Source of the DNA: Bugulina stolonifera
Taxonomy: Eukaryota > Bryozoa > Gymnolaemata > Cheilostomatida > Bugulidae
Assembly: GCA_935421135.1 (NCBI GenBank)
Contig: OW285191.1
Location: 6,395,504-6,459,503 of the forward strand
Reading direction: 5' to 3'
Length of the DNA: 64,000 nucleotides
The notes beneath the pieces are model-generated. The model was not told the origin of the DNA, ran no database searches, and saw nothing but the letters and a program-made list of their open reading frames with translations. Of this stretch, positions 32,716 through 45,600 are shown in pieces. The first letter of the stretch is position 1. Each line of letters starts with the position of its first letter. The position numbers were made by a program, and so were the translations under genes.

Positions 32716-35700
32716 ATGAATTCTAGGATCATATTGGCTTTTATTGCCACCTTAGTTCTCTCATGCCTTGGGAATGAAAATGAGGTTCAAATACCAATGT
32801 TCAAGTCTGAAATAGAAATGCTTAAAACAATGGCCGAAGCTGATTCTCATTCTGATTCTAAACGAGTTCAGGCAGTGCTAGTTCTTTCATGTGAGTTACA
32901 GTTACCATTTTATTTTTATAATTTTATCTTTTTTGATGTTTATCTCATTTAATTTTTATTTAATTTTAGGCCAATGCTATTTTTGATAGCTTTTACGGGA
33001 CCTGGTTTGGTTACAAACAATAAATCAAATCATGGATGGTTAAATAACTGCTAAATAATATACAATAATTATAATGAATAATTGAGCTATATATTTATAT
33101 TAATTATAATAATAAAGATTATATAATCATAATATATATAATAATAATTTGTAATAACAAAAAATGTTGTGTTGGCTGGGTACCTGAGGTGCAGCCGTAT
33201 AACATGCACTACAGGCCAGAGTACAGGGGAGAGGGAGTCAAAACCGACTGACCAAACAAAAACAGACTAGGAGGGAGCAGGTCCAATCGAACATCTTACA
33301 GCGTAAACACACGGCAAGGACTGGGCCGACTGGAGAGACTCCCGGGGTCCGAAGGGGATGTTAAACTCTCAAAGTCAGCGCAGGACCCTAACTCCCTGAG
33401 GTGTGGGTGTGAATTTTATAGTTAGACTTAGGGCTGCATGAACTTTAGACCAGCATCCAGTGTTGGTTGTGGGAATGGCACCGATTGGGCCTGTACAGTG
33501 GATGCAAGGAACACATGCCAAGGCTGCATGTCCAAGAATATCAGATACACCCTTTGACCACCTCAGACACCCGAGAACTTATGAGAGGTCTCAGTTGGTT
33601 AGCGGTGTGCATAAGGTGTTTGGCCACAAGAGTTACAGAAGCCTGCTGTTCTTTTCTGTCACTTGTACGACCTTCTGTCTCCAGCTGAATACTGTGTTTT
33701 TTATAATTTTTTGCAACCAGACATTTTGGTTCCTCTGATGTCTCTGAAGGTCATCAGACAGAAGCTGCCATTGTAAACTTGTGATGCTGCGTACACAGAG
33801 GTTAACTCACCCCTGGAAGCAGACCTAGAGGTCATGCTCATGTTTTGGCTGTCTTCAGAGATTTCATCAAGCCAGGGTGCTGTGTCCTAGTGTACGTATA
33901 GGCTGCACTAGTAATGTACACTCAGTGTAGAAACTGTAGATAAGACAGTAATATACAATTTTAAACATGCAGTCACATATTAGACCATGCAGTTACATGA
34001 GTGTTCAAGGTATGTAATTATAAGCCCGCTTAGTCTCTAAGAATCAGGTTAAACTTCAGATAGTTGTATATACATGTTAGTTATTAAAGTACTACTGAAA
34101 TCATGCCTTTTCATGTAGCAATTATGCTATATAGGTTATTATTTTTCAATATATGCAACAAAAATTCATATAACATAATCAGTTTGTCTGTTTTCTGCAA
34201 ATGGAAAACACTGCAAGCCCTCATTCTGCCATATTGAATTACAAAGGATGTAAACTTTGTTTACTCTGTAACTGTGGAAACAAAATGGAAGTTGTTACAT
34301 AACAAAGCCTAGCCAATTAAATTAGTGTGGTTAATTTAGCAGAAATTCCAGCATAGGTAATGGGTGGGAATTAATGCCAGCAGTACCCAATGCCTCCATG
34401 TAATCTGCTATTCCAAGTCTAGGCTTCAAACAGAAACTTGGATCTAGTTAATCACTGTGTATTTGGTAAAATTTTGCTTGTTACAACAGAGTACCTCAGT
34501 TCTGCCATGTTTTCTTGTTTTATGTGCATTTGCTTACTACAGCATGTGGCCCCAAATGATGTATGCCACACTTACACCACTCTCAATTGGCTTGAATAAC
34601 TGGTGCATTACTTCCTATCTCCCCATTGAAATATTTATTTGTATTAGAGTGCAGTACATTTTAATGTACAGTAATACAATGCATGCACGTTGTAATACAT
34701 GTACATGTACATGCTGATTAGACCATAACACAGTATAATGTTATTATATACATGTAGTTATACTATATCTACAATGTATATGCTGTGTTTATAATTCAAT
34801 GTAATATAACATATTATAGTCTATCTAGTATATACTACAAAATGTATAAATATAGTATCTACTCTATATTTTCATGCAAGCACTACTGTATATCTGTACC
34901 TACATGTACATGATTTGTATTAATAAGTAACATGGTTGAACATATTTATAATCTCAAACAGGTCTGGATGTTCATGTAGGTCTATATAACAATTATTACA
35001 TGCATATTATATTGCCACTTAAATTTAAATATCAAAATTATTTTGCATGTATACATGTATTACACTAACACTATCTGCTTGTATTATATTACTACAACAT
35101 AGTCGTGGGCCCTCAACAAGCTTTCGTGAGGAACTATAGGATTTTTTGTCTCAATATCCTCACTCACAGCTTCCTTTGCTTGCTGTAATAGTCCTTGATT
35201 ATATTGTATCATTCAATGGCTGGTCATATTATTGAGAGAACCATAGGATTACATAAGCCAAATAATTACAGAAAGCTCATAGCTGTGAGATTGTAGTGTA
35301 AGTATGGGGCACCTGGTAACTCCCCTACACAGGGCTATAATTAGAGAGCCAAGCTATGGGCCTTCACACGTCATACAGGATGTGGACAACACCCCTGTAA
35401 CTTGGGACTTCCTTTTCCAGAACCCACTTTTCACGATAATTTTATATGCTGGCATATCCCAGCCCAAATTATTTTCAGAGTTTTAATAAAGTGAATATAG
35501 CAGCCTCAGGGCTTAAAGTTTAGATATACCAAACAAAATATTATCATTTCTGTAGCCCTTTAAGTAGCGATCAGCCAAAGAGACGCATCCAATCGGTCAC
35601 CAAGTCTCAATCACAACATTATGATATTATTTTTTTTTTAATTTTTGAATGTAAATAATATTAATTGCATAATTAAATGTATTTAGTATTCTACTGGTAT

Positions 35701-38700
35701 TTTTAAAACAAGACAGTGTTGGCCGTATTGTTCTGCTGTGACTACCTTCATTGGTGTTATGCTATGTATCGTTTGGAGTCATTTTTTTATTCTTATGTAT
35801 TGCATGTAGCCACTCTATGTAGATTTAGCTTGTTGTAATAAAGTTAAAAGGCCGAGTGCCGGATTGCACCGAAAATAACACACTTGAGTAACTGGGGCGG
35901 GCACTTTTCTGTCATAGCCAGTTGTAGCTGTCGCCTGTCTGCTATAACCAGAGATGTCTCCTATTCTTTTTGGAAACTAAAGTTGCCATGACCAAGTTTT
36001 AGTTGTGTTTTTAGTGACTCATCAAAATGTTCAAGTTGCAAGTTTAACATTTATAATGTTCCCGGAAACTCAAGTCTTATCAAACAAACTAGATCAACTA
36101 AAAGTTAAGTTACAATTCAATATTTTATTCTTTTCTTGATCAGCTCGGGGTTTTTTATAGAGTTATTGGGCTATTATATAGGTTTTAGGGGAAATAATCT
36201 CAACAAATGGTGCCAGAAGTTCAAATTTCAAAGCAAAATGGTAGTTTTAATGTAAAGTTGCTATAATTTCACTCTAATTTTGATTGAGGACATTTTTATT
36301 CATTGCAATTTACAGCTATGCCGAGAGTCTCTTCTTTGTTATACTATTGTTCCTCAATTATTGGCTCCTTTGTCTCTGGTATCACCGGTCCGTAAGCCTT
36401 TGAGATACGGTAGGCGGTCGCGATGCCTCAGTTCTCACATTCCTCGGCAAGATGTGTCATCAGATTCGTGGTTGAGGTTAAACTACAGAGTAGATGGATA
36501 TCTTCACCCGCATCCCTATTTTTTTCTTTTAGATGGAAATGGAGGAGATAAGTGCTTACAGCATGTCAAGGACATGGCCATGAGTAAAACTATTTCTGAA
36601 ATGTCAGACCACAGTGAGGAGGAGTTTGGTGTGACAGGTGAGAGCTGCGATACCATGGGAAGATAACCATGTTTTGGGTTTGTGTTGCTGTAACTCTTTT
36701 ATCCCTGAGCATCTAATCCTTTAATGTGTAGACGCAATCAAGGGAACATCACGTGGAGATAATGCTGGCTTGCTCTGTCTTGGTATGAACTGACTCGACT
36801 GTATTGTCATTAAAGTGATGTGCTATGGTACTTAAGCCTCCTTAATTTCTACTCCTTAAATTGTTCTTTAGCATTTGCTCATCTGTGTTTGTCTGCATCT
36901 CTGTGCTGTAAGATTGTAGGACTTGTGGCAGCAGTTCTCACAGACAAGGAGTACGAAAAGAAACACAGCTTCAAAAACTGTCCTAACCTTGTGTTATATA
37001 GAGAGAACCGCCCCATAGTATATGACGGAGGTAAGTTGATACTCCGCATGCAATGAATAATAAGGATCCCATATATTTGTTATAGGTATGCACCATTTAT
37101 ACATTTGGAAAGCTTTTACATGTAGCCTATGTGCATGTAGCCTACTTGGTCATCTTATTTATGTTAAGTGGTTCGATAGTGGTTACTCAGTGCTTTAGAT
37201 CGATTCCTCTACTAGCTAGGTAAAATATACTGTGATTTCATAATATTATATGCTCAGTAAATCTACATGGTTGGTGAGACAACACTGGCTTATTAATTCC
37301 CCGCAAATTTTGAATGGGTTGATTGAAAGGCAAAAGAGACACATTTAGAGATAGGTAAATTAATTTTAGAAAAAATTAAGGGGAGAAAAAACATCGGACA
37401 GAGGAGGCGTTTTACGGCGACATGTCCTTGCTGGGCCCTGCTTTCACTTCGCAACTTCACAGTCTCTTCTACCCGCTAGACCACGAAGCCCCAGCGATTG
37501 TTGAGGTTTTAAAAGTTAACCAGTTGATTACTTATTTTTGGTATTCGTAACATCCAACAATGGTATGTCAGAAATTTATCAAAAATATAAACTTAAATTG
37601 CTGAACCAAAATGGCGCTAATAATTTTTATGCGATTAGAAGTTGCTCCCCTTTCCATCATTAACTGCTCAAGTTACGGCACTGTGTTATTGTTCATACGA
37701 GCATACCAACTTTTAGACGTTTTATTACTAAAATCACTCTAATCTTTACATGGTCTATAAGTTTTGACACTTCAATATTCTAGCAGAGAAATAGGGACTA
37801 TCTGGGTCTATCCGCTGCTCTAGAATGATTAATTAAAGATATGAAACGTTGACAATGACAATAACCCCTTTCATAGTGAGATATCAATATGTGTGGCCTT
37901 TCCAAGCACTTGCTGTATATTGGCAATGAGCGAAAACATTAGAAACCCATCCATTTTCAATCGGGTTCGCTGTGAGGATGAAATCGTTGGCTCAACAGCT
38001 GCTATATGCTGTATTTCTATGCAAATACATATATCACACTTACCTACTTACATATGTCATACTTACCTACTTACATATATCATACTTAGCTACTTACATA
38101 TATCACACTTACCTACTTACATTATATTACACTTACCTACTTACATATATCATACTTACCTACTTACATATATCACACTTACCTACTTACATATGTCACA
38201 CTTACCTACTTACAGGCTATGTCACACTTACCTGTATATTGATTGTTACCTTGACTCTACCATCAGGCAACCTTCACCTGAGATTCAACAGAGAAGATAT
38301 CGGCCAATGGGTGGCATCAAACCTCAAGTCTAGCGTAGAGCATCTCTCTGATGAGACGTTTGAACATCTGACTCAAGCCTCCACTGGATCCACCACTGGA
38401 GACTGGGTGATATGGTTGTAAGTATCTAGCCATTGGATCCACCACTGAAGACTGTGTTATTGGTTGTAAGTGTCTCACCTCTGGATCCTACCAAACTACC
38501 CATGTATCTGTTATAATATTCTAGAGCTTCATGTTTCCAGCTTAGTTATTACATTTATTTCCAGCTGTTTTTATCCAAACAAAGTCTTTTATGGCAAAGC
38601 ACTCCAGCCAATGAGAATGATTATATAGAACCTGCAGTGTTTATTGGTTCATCACATGGAACTGTTTAGGAGTTGTCATACCGCTGTCAATGATTATTAT

Positions 38701-41447
38701 CTGAATTATTTACAGCCACAGCAGCAGTTGCTCTGATCTGACAGCAGTGTGGGAGGCTTTGGCTTCGAGGTGTGTTATTATATTAATAGTTACACCAACT
38801 ATTTCATAGGTAAGGCATTGTGCAGGTACACTCACTATTACATAGGTGAGGTATTGTATGGGTATGCTTACTATTACATAGGTAAGGTATTGTGTAGGTA
38901 CACTCACTATTACATAAGGTGTCTTCGCGACCTCTTGGACGGACCCAGGTCGCTAATAAAAATCACAAGATGGCCGTCCGACCTAGGTCAGAAGGTCTAT
39001 TGGCCTGGGATTTTGCTTGGCCGGACGAAACCATCCCTAGCTCATCAGCACACCTGATTTCTTCGCGCGAAAATGAGGATTTTGCTTTTGACCCAGGCCG
39101 GTGTGTTCGCGACCCTGTGACGGATGTATGCCAGAAAATATTTTCGTACATCGGCCTGGGTCTGAAGTTTAGGTTGCGAAGACAGTCCTATAGGTGAGGT
39201 ATTATATGGGTATGCTTACTATTACATAGGTAAGGTATTGCGTAGGTACACTCACTATTACATAGGTAAGGTATTGGGTAGGTACACTCACTATTACATA
39301 GGTGAGGTGTTATATGGGTCTACTTACAGAGCTCCAAGTGCTACAAAACTGGAAAATAGAAAATATTTTTGATCCCGATTGTGATTACTTCATTCCCATA
39401 CCATTCTACCCATCTCCACTCTCTGTCACTACTAACTACATTTATATTATTGCCTTAGATTAAAGTATTCCAGAGTTGTGGGTGAGGTGGACACTACACT
39501 AAACCCCAAACTAGCCAAGAGGTTTAACCTACCTGAGTGTCAGTCCATCCTCCTGTAAGTACACACAGTTATATAGGCCTACTACAGTATGTTTACAGTA
39601 TGCCTGTTTGTTGAGCATACTTCAATCTGCTGAACTGTGTTTGATGAATAATTACAAATAATGAGTTATGTTAGCGAGAGAATCTATATGTGAGAACAGC
39701 CATGAATGTTACTTATGCTATTTGACGAAAGAAGCGTCTACAGTTGAAAATCGAGCTCAATGCCTTACTATAGTACCTGGTGCAATAACCAGACACAAAC
39801 TACTAAAGACCAGTAAAATATATTGCTTGTAAACAAATCTACATACAATAAAAGCTTTTGTGAAAATATCCTAACCAAGATAGGCCTACTACATGTATTT
39901 GCATTCATTTGGCTCGTTCTGTATTTGCTATAGATTTAGACAAGGTAAATACTACACATATACTGGTGATGTCTTCGATGTGCACGCCCTAGCCAACTTT
40001 GCTGAGATATCATACAAGAACTTCAAAAGTCAAGTAGTCAAACCTCCACCTTCTCCATTGTAAGTCGACCACACTCTTATTGTTGCAGTATTGTAATACA
40101 CTGCGCATTATATTGTAAGACATTATAACCATTGTGGCTATTATTTTGAAGTTGTCTGCTCTCATCTGCTGAAGGGCAAAGAGAGGATAACTTCAAAATT
40201 ATCTGCATGTACACTGCTAGAAATTGTTACTGATATGCTCCTAGTAATAGCTGGATTATCCTGCTATATCTAGTATGATAGTGGAGATAACAGAGTACGT
40301 TCGCTCTGAAGTTTAGAATATTTTTACCTTTAGTACATCTCTTATGAATAATTATTGTCAACTGTGACAGCTTAACCAATGAGTAGCTCCGTTAGGTTTT
40401 ATGATGATATTTCTCAACTCTTTTGGTCGTGAGATAATACATGCTAGTTACACTGTCTGTCTTGAGGTAATACATGCTAGTTACACTGTCTGTCTTGAGA
40501 TAATACATACTAGTTACACTGTCTGTCTTGAGATAATACATGCTAGTTACACTGTCTGTCTTGAGGTAATACATACTAGTTACACTGTCTGTCTTGAGGT
40601 AATACATACTAGTTACACTGTCTGTCTTGAGATAATACATACTAGTTACACTGTCTGTCTTGAGGTAATACATGCTAGTTACACTGTCTGTCTTGAGATA
40701 ATACATACTAGTTACACTGTCTGTCTTGAGGTAATACATGCTAGTTACACTGTCTGTCTTGAGATAATACATACTAGTTACACTGTCTGTCTTGAGGTAA
40801 TACATACTAGTTACACTGTCTGTCTTGAGGTAATACATACTAGTTACACTGTCTGTCTTGAGATAATACATACTAGTTACACTGTCTGTCTTGCTTACCT
40901 TTTTTTCATCTATGGGTGGATGGTCCATTAATATTTATCTGTAGTTATTCTGTAGTTACTAATCTTCTATTGTAGTGATGAGAAGGTACAGCAGTTGACC
41001 ACTTGGCTCAAGGTTAGTACACTGTATACTATATATTTGTATATCTGTTCAGTTTTGTAAATGTTTACTCAGGTTCCACCAATTTAGAAGGAAGATGAAT
41101 GTTAAGATACTACACTACATGATAAGATTGCATTTTCTTCATAGTTTGTGGCAATTTTCTGCAAGATACAGGACTTTATTTATTAACAAAAGCTGAAGTC
41201 TGTTTGCATTAGCTAATAGATCTATTGCAAACATCTAGTCCATATGATGTGCAAATGACGTTACCAGAGATCAATCCAGCTAGTCACCTCAGCATTTTAT
41301 GTATAGAAATATGTTCTGTATTTCTAGGAGTCCGAGTATGGTCTAGTAGTACTGATAGCTGTATCATCGTTACTGTTTGGGGGGATCCTTTTACTCGTCT
41401 GTCAAGAGAGTAACCAATTGGCCGACACCAGCAAGAAAGATAAGTAA
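32716..41447 (+). CDS. ER-type membrane thioredoxin-fold protein, SSSC site (10 exons, 341 aa)
   Basis: Exons: 32,716-32,890; 36,533-36,637; 36,732-36,782; 36,920-37,030; 38,267-38,417; 38,716-38,769; 39,459-39,554; 39,934-40,059; 40,976-41,012; 41,328-41,447. All are GT-AG with matching phases; total 1,026 nt. Residues 1-20 are a signal peptide ([19 protein letters not shown]). A first thioredoxin-like segment (about 50-155, [19 protein letters not shown]) lacks an active site. The second (about 175-280) has WVIWFHSSSC then VWEALA and a strand pair [15 protein letters not shown]. The active-site position reads SSSC (200-203), so the nucleophilic Cys is Ser, and the usual cis-Pro position is Gln244. 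A membrane helix spans about 307-327, and the C-terminus KKDK is a dilysine ER-retrieval signal. It resembles TMX/PDI-family proteins, but I cannot name an ortholog. It probably acts as a non-oxidising chaperone or adaptor in the ER. Exon 1 is joined on phase only across a 3.6-kb intron. Confidence 0.85.
32891..36532. other. Intron 1 of the thioredoxin-like gene, mostly unassigned
   Basis: A 3.6-kb intron. A GC-richer island at about 33,170-33,480 differs from its AT-rich surroundings and may be an inserted repeat; open frames at 33,460-33,738 are unrecognised. The rest is AT-rich with many ACATGTAC-type words. An exon-like frame just before 36,533 (from 36,316) has no in-phase link to exon 1 and was not used. 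Confidence 0.45.
37390..37505 (-). repeat. tRNA-derived SINE-like fragment (weak)
   Basis: On the minus strand, GGGGCTTCGTGGTCTAGCGG looks like a tRNA 5' end with an A-box (TGGTCTAGCGGG). The expected B-box is not conserved. It is followed by AAGGACATGTCGCCGTAAAA, a SINE-body-like phrase. It lies in intron 4 of the thioredoxin-like gene and is not a functional tRNA. Confidence 0.35.
38030..38235 (+). repeat. 23-bp tandem array in intron 4
   Basis: About eight imperfect units of CATACTTACCTACTTACATATAT, period 23 bp (for example units from 38,057 and 38,080). It ends about 32 bp before exon 5, so it occupies the place of the branch point and polypyrimidine region. On the complementary strand each unit contains GTAAGTAGGTAAGT, which resembles a donor site. 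Confidence 0.85.
38795..39310 (+). repeat. 36-bp tandem array of splice-donor-like units in intron 6
   Basis: Units carry CATAGGTAAGG or CATAGGTGAGG. The GT positions fall at 38,810, 38,846, 38,882, then after the inserted MITE at 39,194, 39,230, 39,266 and 39,302, an exact 36-bp period. The array begins 25 bp after the true donor of exon 6 (38,770). It is interrupted by the mobile element at 38,917-39,189. Confidence 0.85.
38917..39189 (-). mobile_element. MITE AGGTGTCTTCGCGACC, copy 1 (273 bp)
   Basis: Imperfect terminal inverted repeats (AGGTGTCTTCGCGACCT against AGGACTGTCTTCGCAACCT), flanked by a 3-bp ATA duplication. The insertion splits one unit of the 36-bp array, which gives a clean empty-site comparison. 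Its sequence is the reverse complement of 57,913-58,166 along its whole length, with many substitutions. There is no coding capacity. Confidence 0.85.
40143..40199. repeat. Foldback repeat, GAAGTTGTC type
   Basis: A 57-bp inverted repeat: ATTTTGAAGTTGTC at the left, with its near-complement at the right. It shares this arm motif with repeats at 45,765-45,822, 48,271-48,461 and 57,464-57,519. It lies in intron 8 of the thioredoxin-like gene. Confidence 0.6.
40433..40894 (+). repeat. 33-bp minisatellite, 14 units, intron 8
   Basis: Fourteen units of 33 bp, differing only at two purine positions (GATAATACATGC/AC and GGTAATACAT variants). Because 33 is a multiple of three and the unit lacks stops, it gives long false frames on both strands (176 and 178 codons). 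These are not genes: they are perfectly repetitive and lie in an intron 81 bp before exon 9. The variants with TTGAGGTAATAC also look like donor sites. Confidence 0.95.
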
Positions 41448-42639
41448 ATGCTGACACAGTATTCTGCCAAGGTGGTTATTTACCACACATTATGCTGGAT
41501 TTTAAATGAATTTCCTTGCAAAAGATATCACATGTTGAATTATGATAGACAACCGCCGTCTTTACCCATTAAAGAGTTAATAGTTTGAACTTCAAGCTCA
41601 GTGTAGTGTGTTAAACAGCTGAGTCCATTTCCATTCCGTATTTTTGATCACATTTAGTGATAGAATGAGACCTGATGGTATATTTTAGAGAGCTTTATTG
41701 ATATAATGATATTATAAAAACTGAATGAAGAATAAATAGAGTTGGATATCATAAAGTACCATGTATATGTAATGTAATGTATTATATTTATAATGTATTA
41801 TATATTATATCATCTTATTGTTTCTCTACCAACAAGTTATCAGTTCTGTTTTGCAGCAACACGAAGCATTCAGCAGCAATATCTAGTCACGATCTACAAA
41901 TACATGCTATAAAGAACATTCTCCCTTATGTTCTATAAATGCAGCGGAATTCCTAAAGCTTCATAATCATTGGCACAGAGTAATTCGACTGCTTGCGGAT
42001 GCTGCAATTATAACAATAGTAGGGGTTCTTTTTAAAGCTTCACTGCCCAGCTGTTCGCTTAGCTTGGTAGCCAGTGCCACCAGCCAGCGGGATTGTTGTA
42101 CTTATGTCGGCCCTCGGCTCTCATGGGTTGTTGGAGGTCGTATCCAGACTTCCCCACCCACCTTCATCATCCCTAACTATATCATTGTGTCATGCTGTCA
42201 ACTTAGTAGACTCTAATATTTCAGAATATGATAATAAGAATAATTATAATAATGCGAATTAAATAAATAAGGAATAAATAATAAATATAATGATATAATA
42301 TCTGGATTATATGCTAACCTCTGCTAAAACTAAAAATAATTCAAATTCAACCACTGTAAACATTAACAAAATCAGCCAGTCAGGTTTCTAGCTGCACTGG
42401 AATTCATAAATAATATTGCAACGTGAACCGGCGTCCATGGATTATAACGGTAACAGAATGTTCGAAGATAGAGATTCAAGTGGCAGGAAGAAAATAAAAT
42501 TTCATCTAGGAATGAATTATGAAGTAAAACAGTGTAGAGATTCAGTTTCCAACTCTTGGCAACAAAAGGAGTTAAATAAAATGAATTAATAGCTTTAGAT
42601 TCGATAGTCTAAGAGCTAGGTACAGTAGCCATAATCATT
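41448..42639. other. Convergent intergenic region
   Basis: 1.2 kb between the stop codons of the thioredoxin-like gene (plus) and the CELF-type gene (minus). A plus-strand AATAAA is at 41,731-41,736, 284 bp after the thioredoxin-like stop. I found no clear minus-strand AATAAA for the CELF gene here. No other gene is supported. Confidence 0.55.
41731..41736 (+). terminator. Candidate polyadenylation signal of the thioredoxin-like gene
   Basis: Canonical AATAAA on the coding strand, 284 bases after the stop codon and the first such hexamer downstream of it. Confidence 0.45.
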
Positions 42640-45600
42640 TCAATATGGCTTCCCAGCTTCCTTTGGTCGCTTGTGCTGGACTTTTAATCTTTTCATACCG
42701 ATTTGGAAACCATTCATAGCTTGGATAGCATGCGTTGCACTGCTTGGATTGTCAAAGCTAACAAAACCTACAAAAGAAATGAAAACAATAAAATTCTAGC
42801 TAAGACAGTTTAATAATTCACGAATATTTTCTTGAAAACAGTTTGCTATTTAGCTTGGACGCCAAGGTTCAACAGTCACAATCAATATATTGTCTAAAAT
42901 TTCTCTCGCACCAACAGCGATATTTATTACGATGTACCGTGATGTTATTTTGAGCTAGTTTTAATACTTTCACACTAACTGGATGGAAGATTGAAAGACC
43001 AAGTGAATTTAAAAGGCAAGAGATTATGCATTCATTGATGCACTTGCCGTTGTACGATATCAATTCGTTTAGCAGGGAAGACATCATGGCATGGTAATAC
43101 ACTAGCCAATTTGCAAACCATAGCAGATATGAGTTGCCATACTGTTTATCCTGCTATGAAGTAATTTAGTCCCTGTTACAAGCACCTATTCACAATACTA
43201 GGCTGAGACTACAAGGGTAGAATAATAATAACAGGTAACATACCAAAACATTTGCTTTGGTTAGTCGCCCTGTCCACATAGACCTTGGCTGAGATAACGC
43301 TGCCGAAAGGCATGAACATTTGAGCCAGTTCTGCATCGCCAAACTCTTGAGGTAGATGATAGATAAAGAGATTGCACCCATCAGGGCCTTCTTTCTGTCC
43401 AGTTGGAGTGACGATTGGGAATATAGCCTGAGGTGCAACGCTACCCAGGTACGGGTTTGGATATGCTACAAACAGTGGCCTCACATTGTATTACAAAGAA
43501 CATTGTCGTTTCAATAGTAGCAAAGACATATCTGTGTGAAACCTCTTTTCATCGTAGATTTTTAATCAGTTGGTGACAAGTAGCATTTTACCAAACAGAG
43601 GCAAGACAACTACTAACTAATTACAGCATGTTGTGTATACATGTAGGCCCTATATACTGGCATACTGCTATTACTGTGTGGAGTGTTTCTGGAATGTAGT
43701 TGACCTCATTACACACTTACCCAGACCTCCATATGGACCGACATTCAATCCTGGCTGTAGCTGAGGCTCGGCCATACTGTACACGATACCATTGCTGTAG
43801 ATATCTGAGCCAGGCCCTGTCTGTGTCGCAGCCAATGGAAAACCGTTTAGAGTTGGTGAGATAACTCCCGTAGACATTACGCCATTGGTCAAACCTGCAA
43901 ACATTAAAATAGATGTATGACAGGAAATTGAACTACTCACTAACATAATTATTATTGTGTATCAACAAACCGACTTCGTATGTGCGGTATGGGCTCGATT
44001 TATAAAACTGATTTACTGCCGTCTATGAAGAAAGGGCCAAAAAGTTTAAAAAGAGTGTCAAAGCTTTCTGGGAGACTGACAATGTACTTTTGTGGTCCTT
44101 TTAATTATTTACACTTCACTATTTAACTAAGCATAATGCGATGAATGAAAAAACTAGCAGTTGCGTTTTCCAGTGGGAAAACTACAACCTACTATATGAG
44201 TACAGAAGAGAGGAGACAACTGCTTACTGTTTGTAGTGATCTGTTGAGATGTCGGTACAGCGGGTAGAGCTGTGCTCAGCTGAGGAATGTGGGATACTAG
44301 AGCAGGGTTGGGCACGTAACCAGCAGGTGCTTGGCCCATCAGGGACTGCTGCATTAACTAAAAATATACAAAGCAGTATAGCCGTGATCTACAAGTTCAC
44401 AACTAGAAGAGTGTTTGTATACGAATGACCTGTTTGCTAAACTCAAATATGGTTTTAACTTGCCGAAATAGTTTGGTGAAGCGAAATTATTTAGGATCAC
44501 CAAGCAAAGATGTTTTTAGAAATTGCTGTTCGGCTGCTTCACTGCCACCTTACAAGCACCAGATAGACATCTGACAAAGACAAATGCATTCACTCTTTGA
44601 AAGTAAACCATAATTGCAATTGCAACTTACAGCTGGACTTTGGCTAACAGCGAGAGGAATTCCTCCAAGAGCAGTTGGGTTGGGAAAACCAACCGGAGTG
44701 GGTGGAGCCACAATACCAAGTTGGCTCGTCATCTGTTGCATCCTTCGTAGTTGTCTTTCCTTCTCGGTGTCAGCAAACTTGACTACAAGACTCGACGTGG
44801 CACCCTAATTTAATAGTAAAATAGTGATTCCATTATAAGACGATGTTCACTCAGCGACTTCCAACTGAACAATGATGCAACACAGTGCTCTACTTTCAAC
44901 TCATAAAACTCAAGATTCTTTGTTTATAAATGTTAGTATGAGTGTATAACAGAGCAGCAGCTGAGAGCTACAGTAATTCCATAGATGAATATACATTTGC
45001 ATAATTTAGATCATTTCTATATAATATTGACAGAGCGTATCGTGCCGCATCAATACATTTCTATTAGAATAAGGAGGACTGATGCACATGTCATATGTCC
45101 ATAGGGAATATATCACAATAATATATAAATAGATATAATGTTGTAGATAATATATAACTCGATTGGAGCAAATCTTGCCGGGCAAGTAAGAAAATACATG
45201 GCAGTCACATGTTACAGTAGTCTGGGTTCCTAGCGCTCCTACACACGTGATATTGGGGGCTAAATATAAAGCTCAGCTTGGCTAATCAAGACCAACGTTA
45301 CCACTCGTACTTTTCAGAGGGTTGGAAATCTGTATTTCAAAATATTGCATTTGTAATATTTACATTTACATGTAATATTGCAATGAACTTCTAAATAAAT
45401 ATACAGCAATCTTAGATGAAATTGTGATAAAATAGTGTCAAGTTACTGGTGAAACGTTAAATAACACAATAAATAGACTAGAAAGTCACAAAGATATTAC
45501 AGATTTCAGCATCTCAAAAGCAGAATGCAACATCAACAACATAATTCAGTTCTACATGTACATCTATTATGTACAGCCATATCTGTCAAGTATCCACCAT

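Noticed and set aside
34680..35060. Frequent ACATGTACATGTA words as a regulatory signal
   Set aside because: They are spread over the whole window in all contexts, so they look like a background composition feature.
36280..36666. Single 128-codon ORF as a separate gene
   Set aside because: Only its 3' part (36,533-36,637) has splice sites and phases that fit; the upstream part has no in-phase link to exon 1.
37893..38421. 146- and 149-codon plus-strand frames
   Set aside because: Mostly the 23-bp tandem array read into the true exon 5; only 38,267-38,417 in the spliced frame is accepted as coding.
38919..39197. 92-codon frame across the intron 6 array
   Set aside because: It lies almost entirely in the MITE at 38,917-39,189.
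40392..40931. Long open frames on both strands (178 and 176 codons)
   Set aside because: They are read-through of the 33-bp minisatellite in intron 8; perfect repetition and intron position argue against coding.
38030..41000. CRISPR-like arrays (regular 23-, 33- and 36-bp periodicity)
   Set aside because: These are head-to-tail tandem repeats without unique spacers, in introns of a eukaryotic gene.
43190..43438. 82-codon minus-strand frame overlapping the CELF RRM3 exon
   Set aside because: Out of frame with RRM3; the frame with RNP motifs and matching splice phases is 43,465-43,244.
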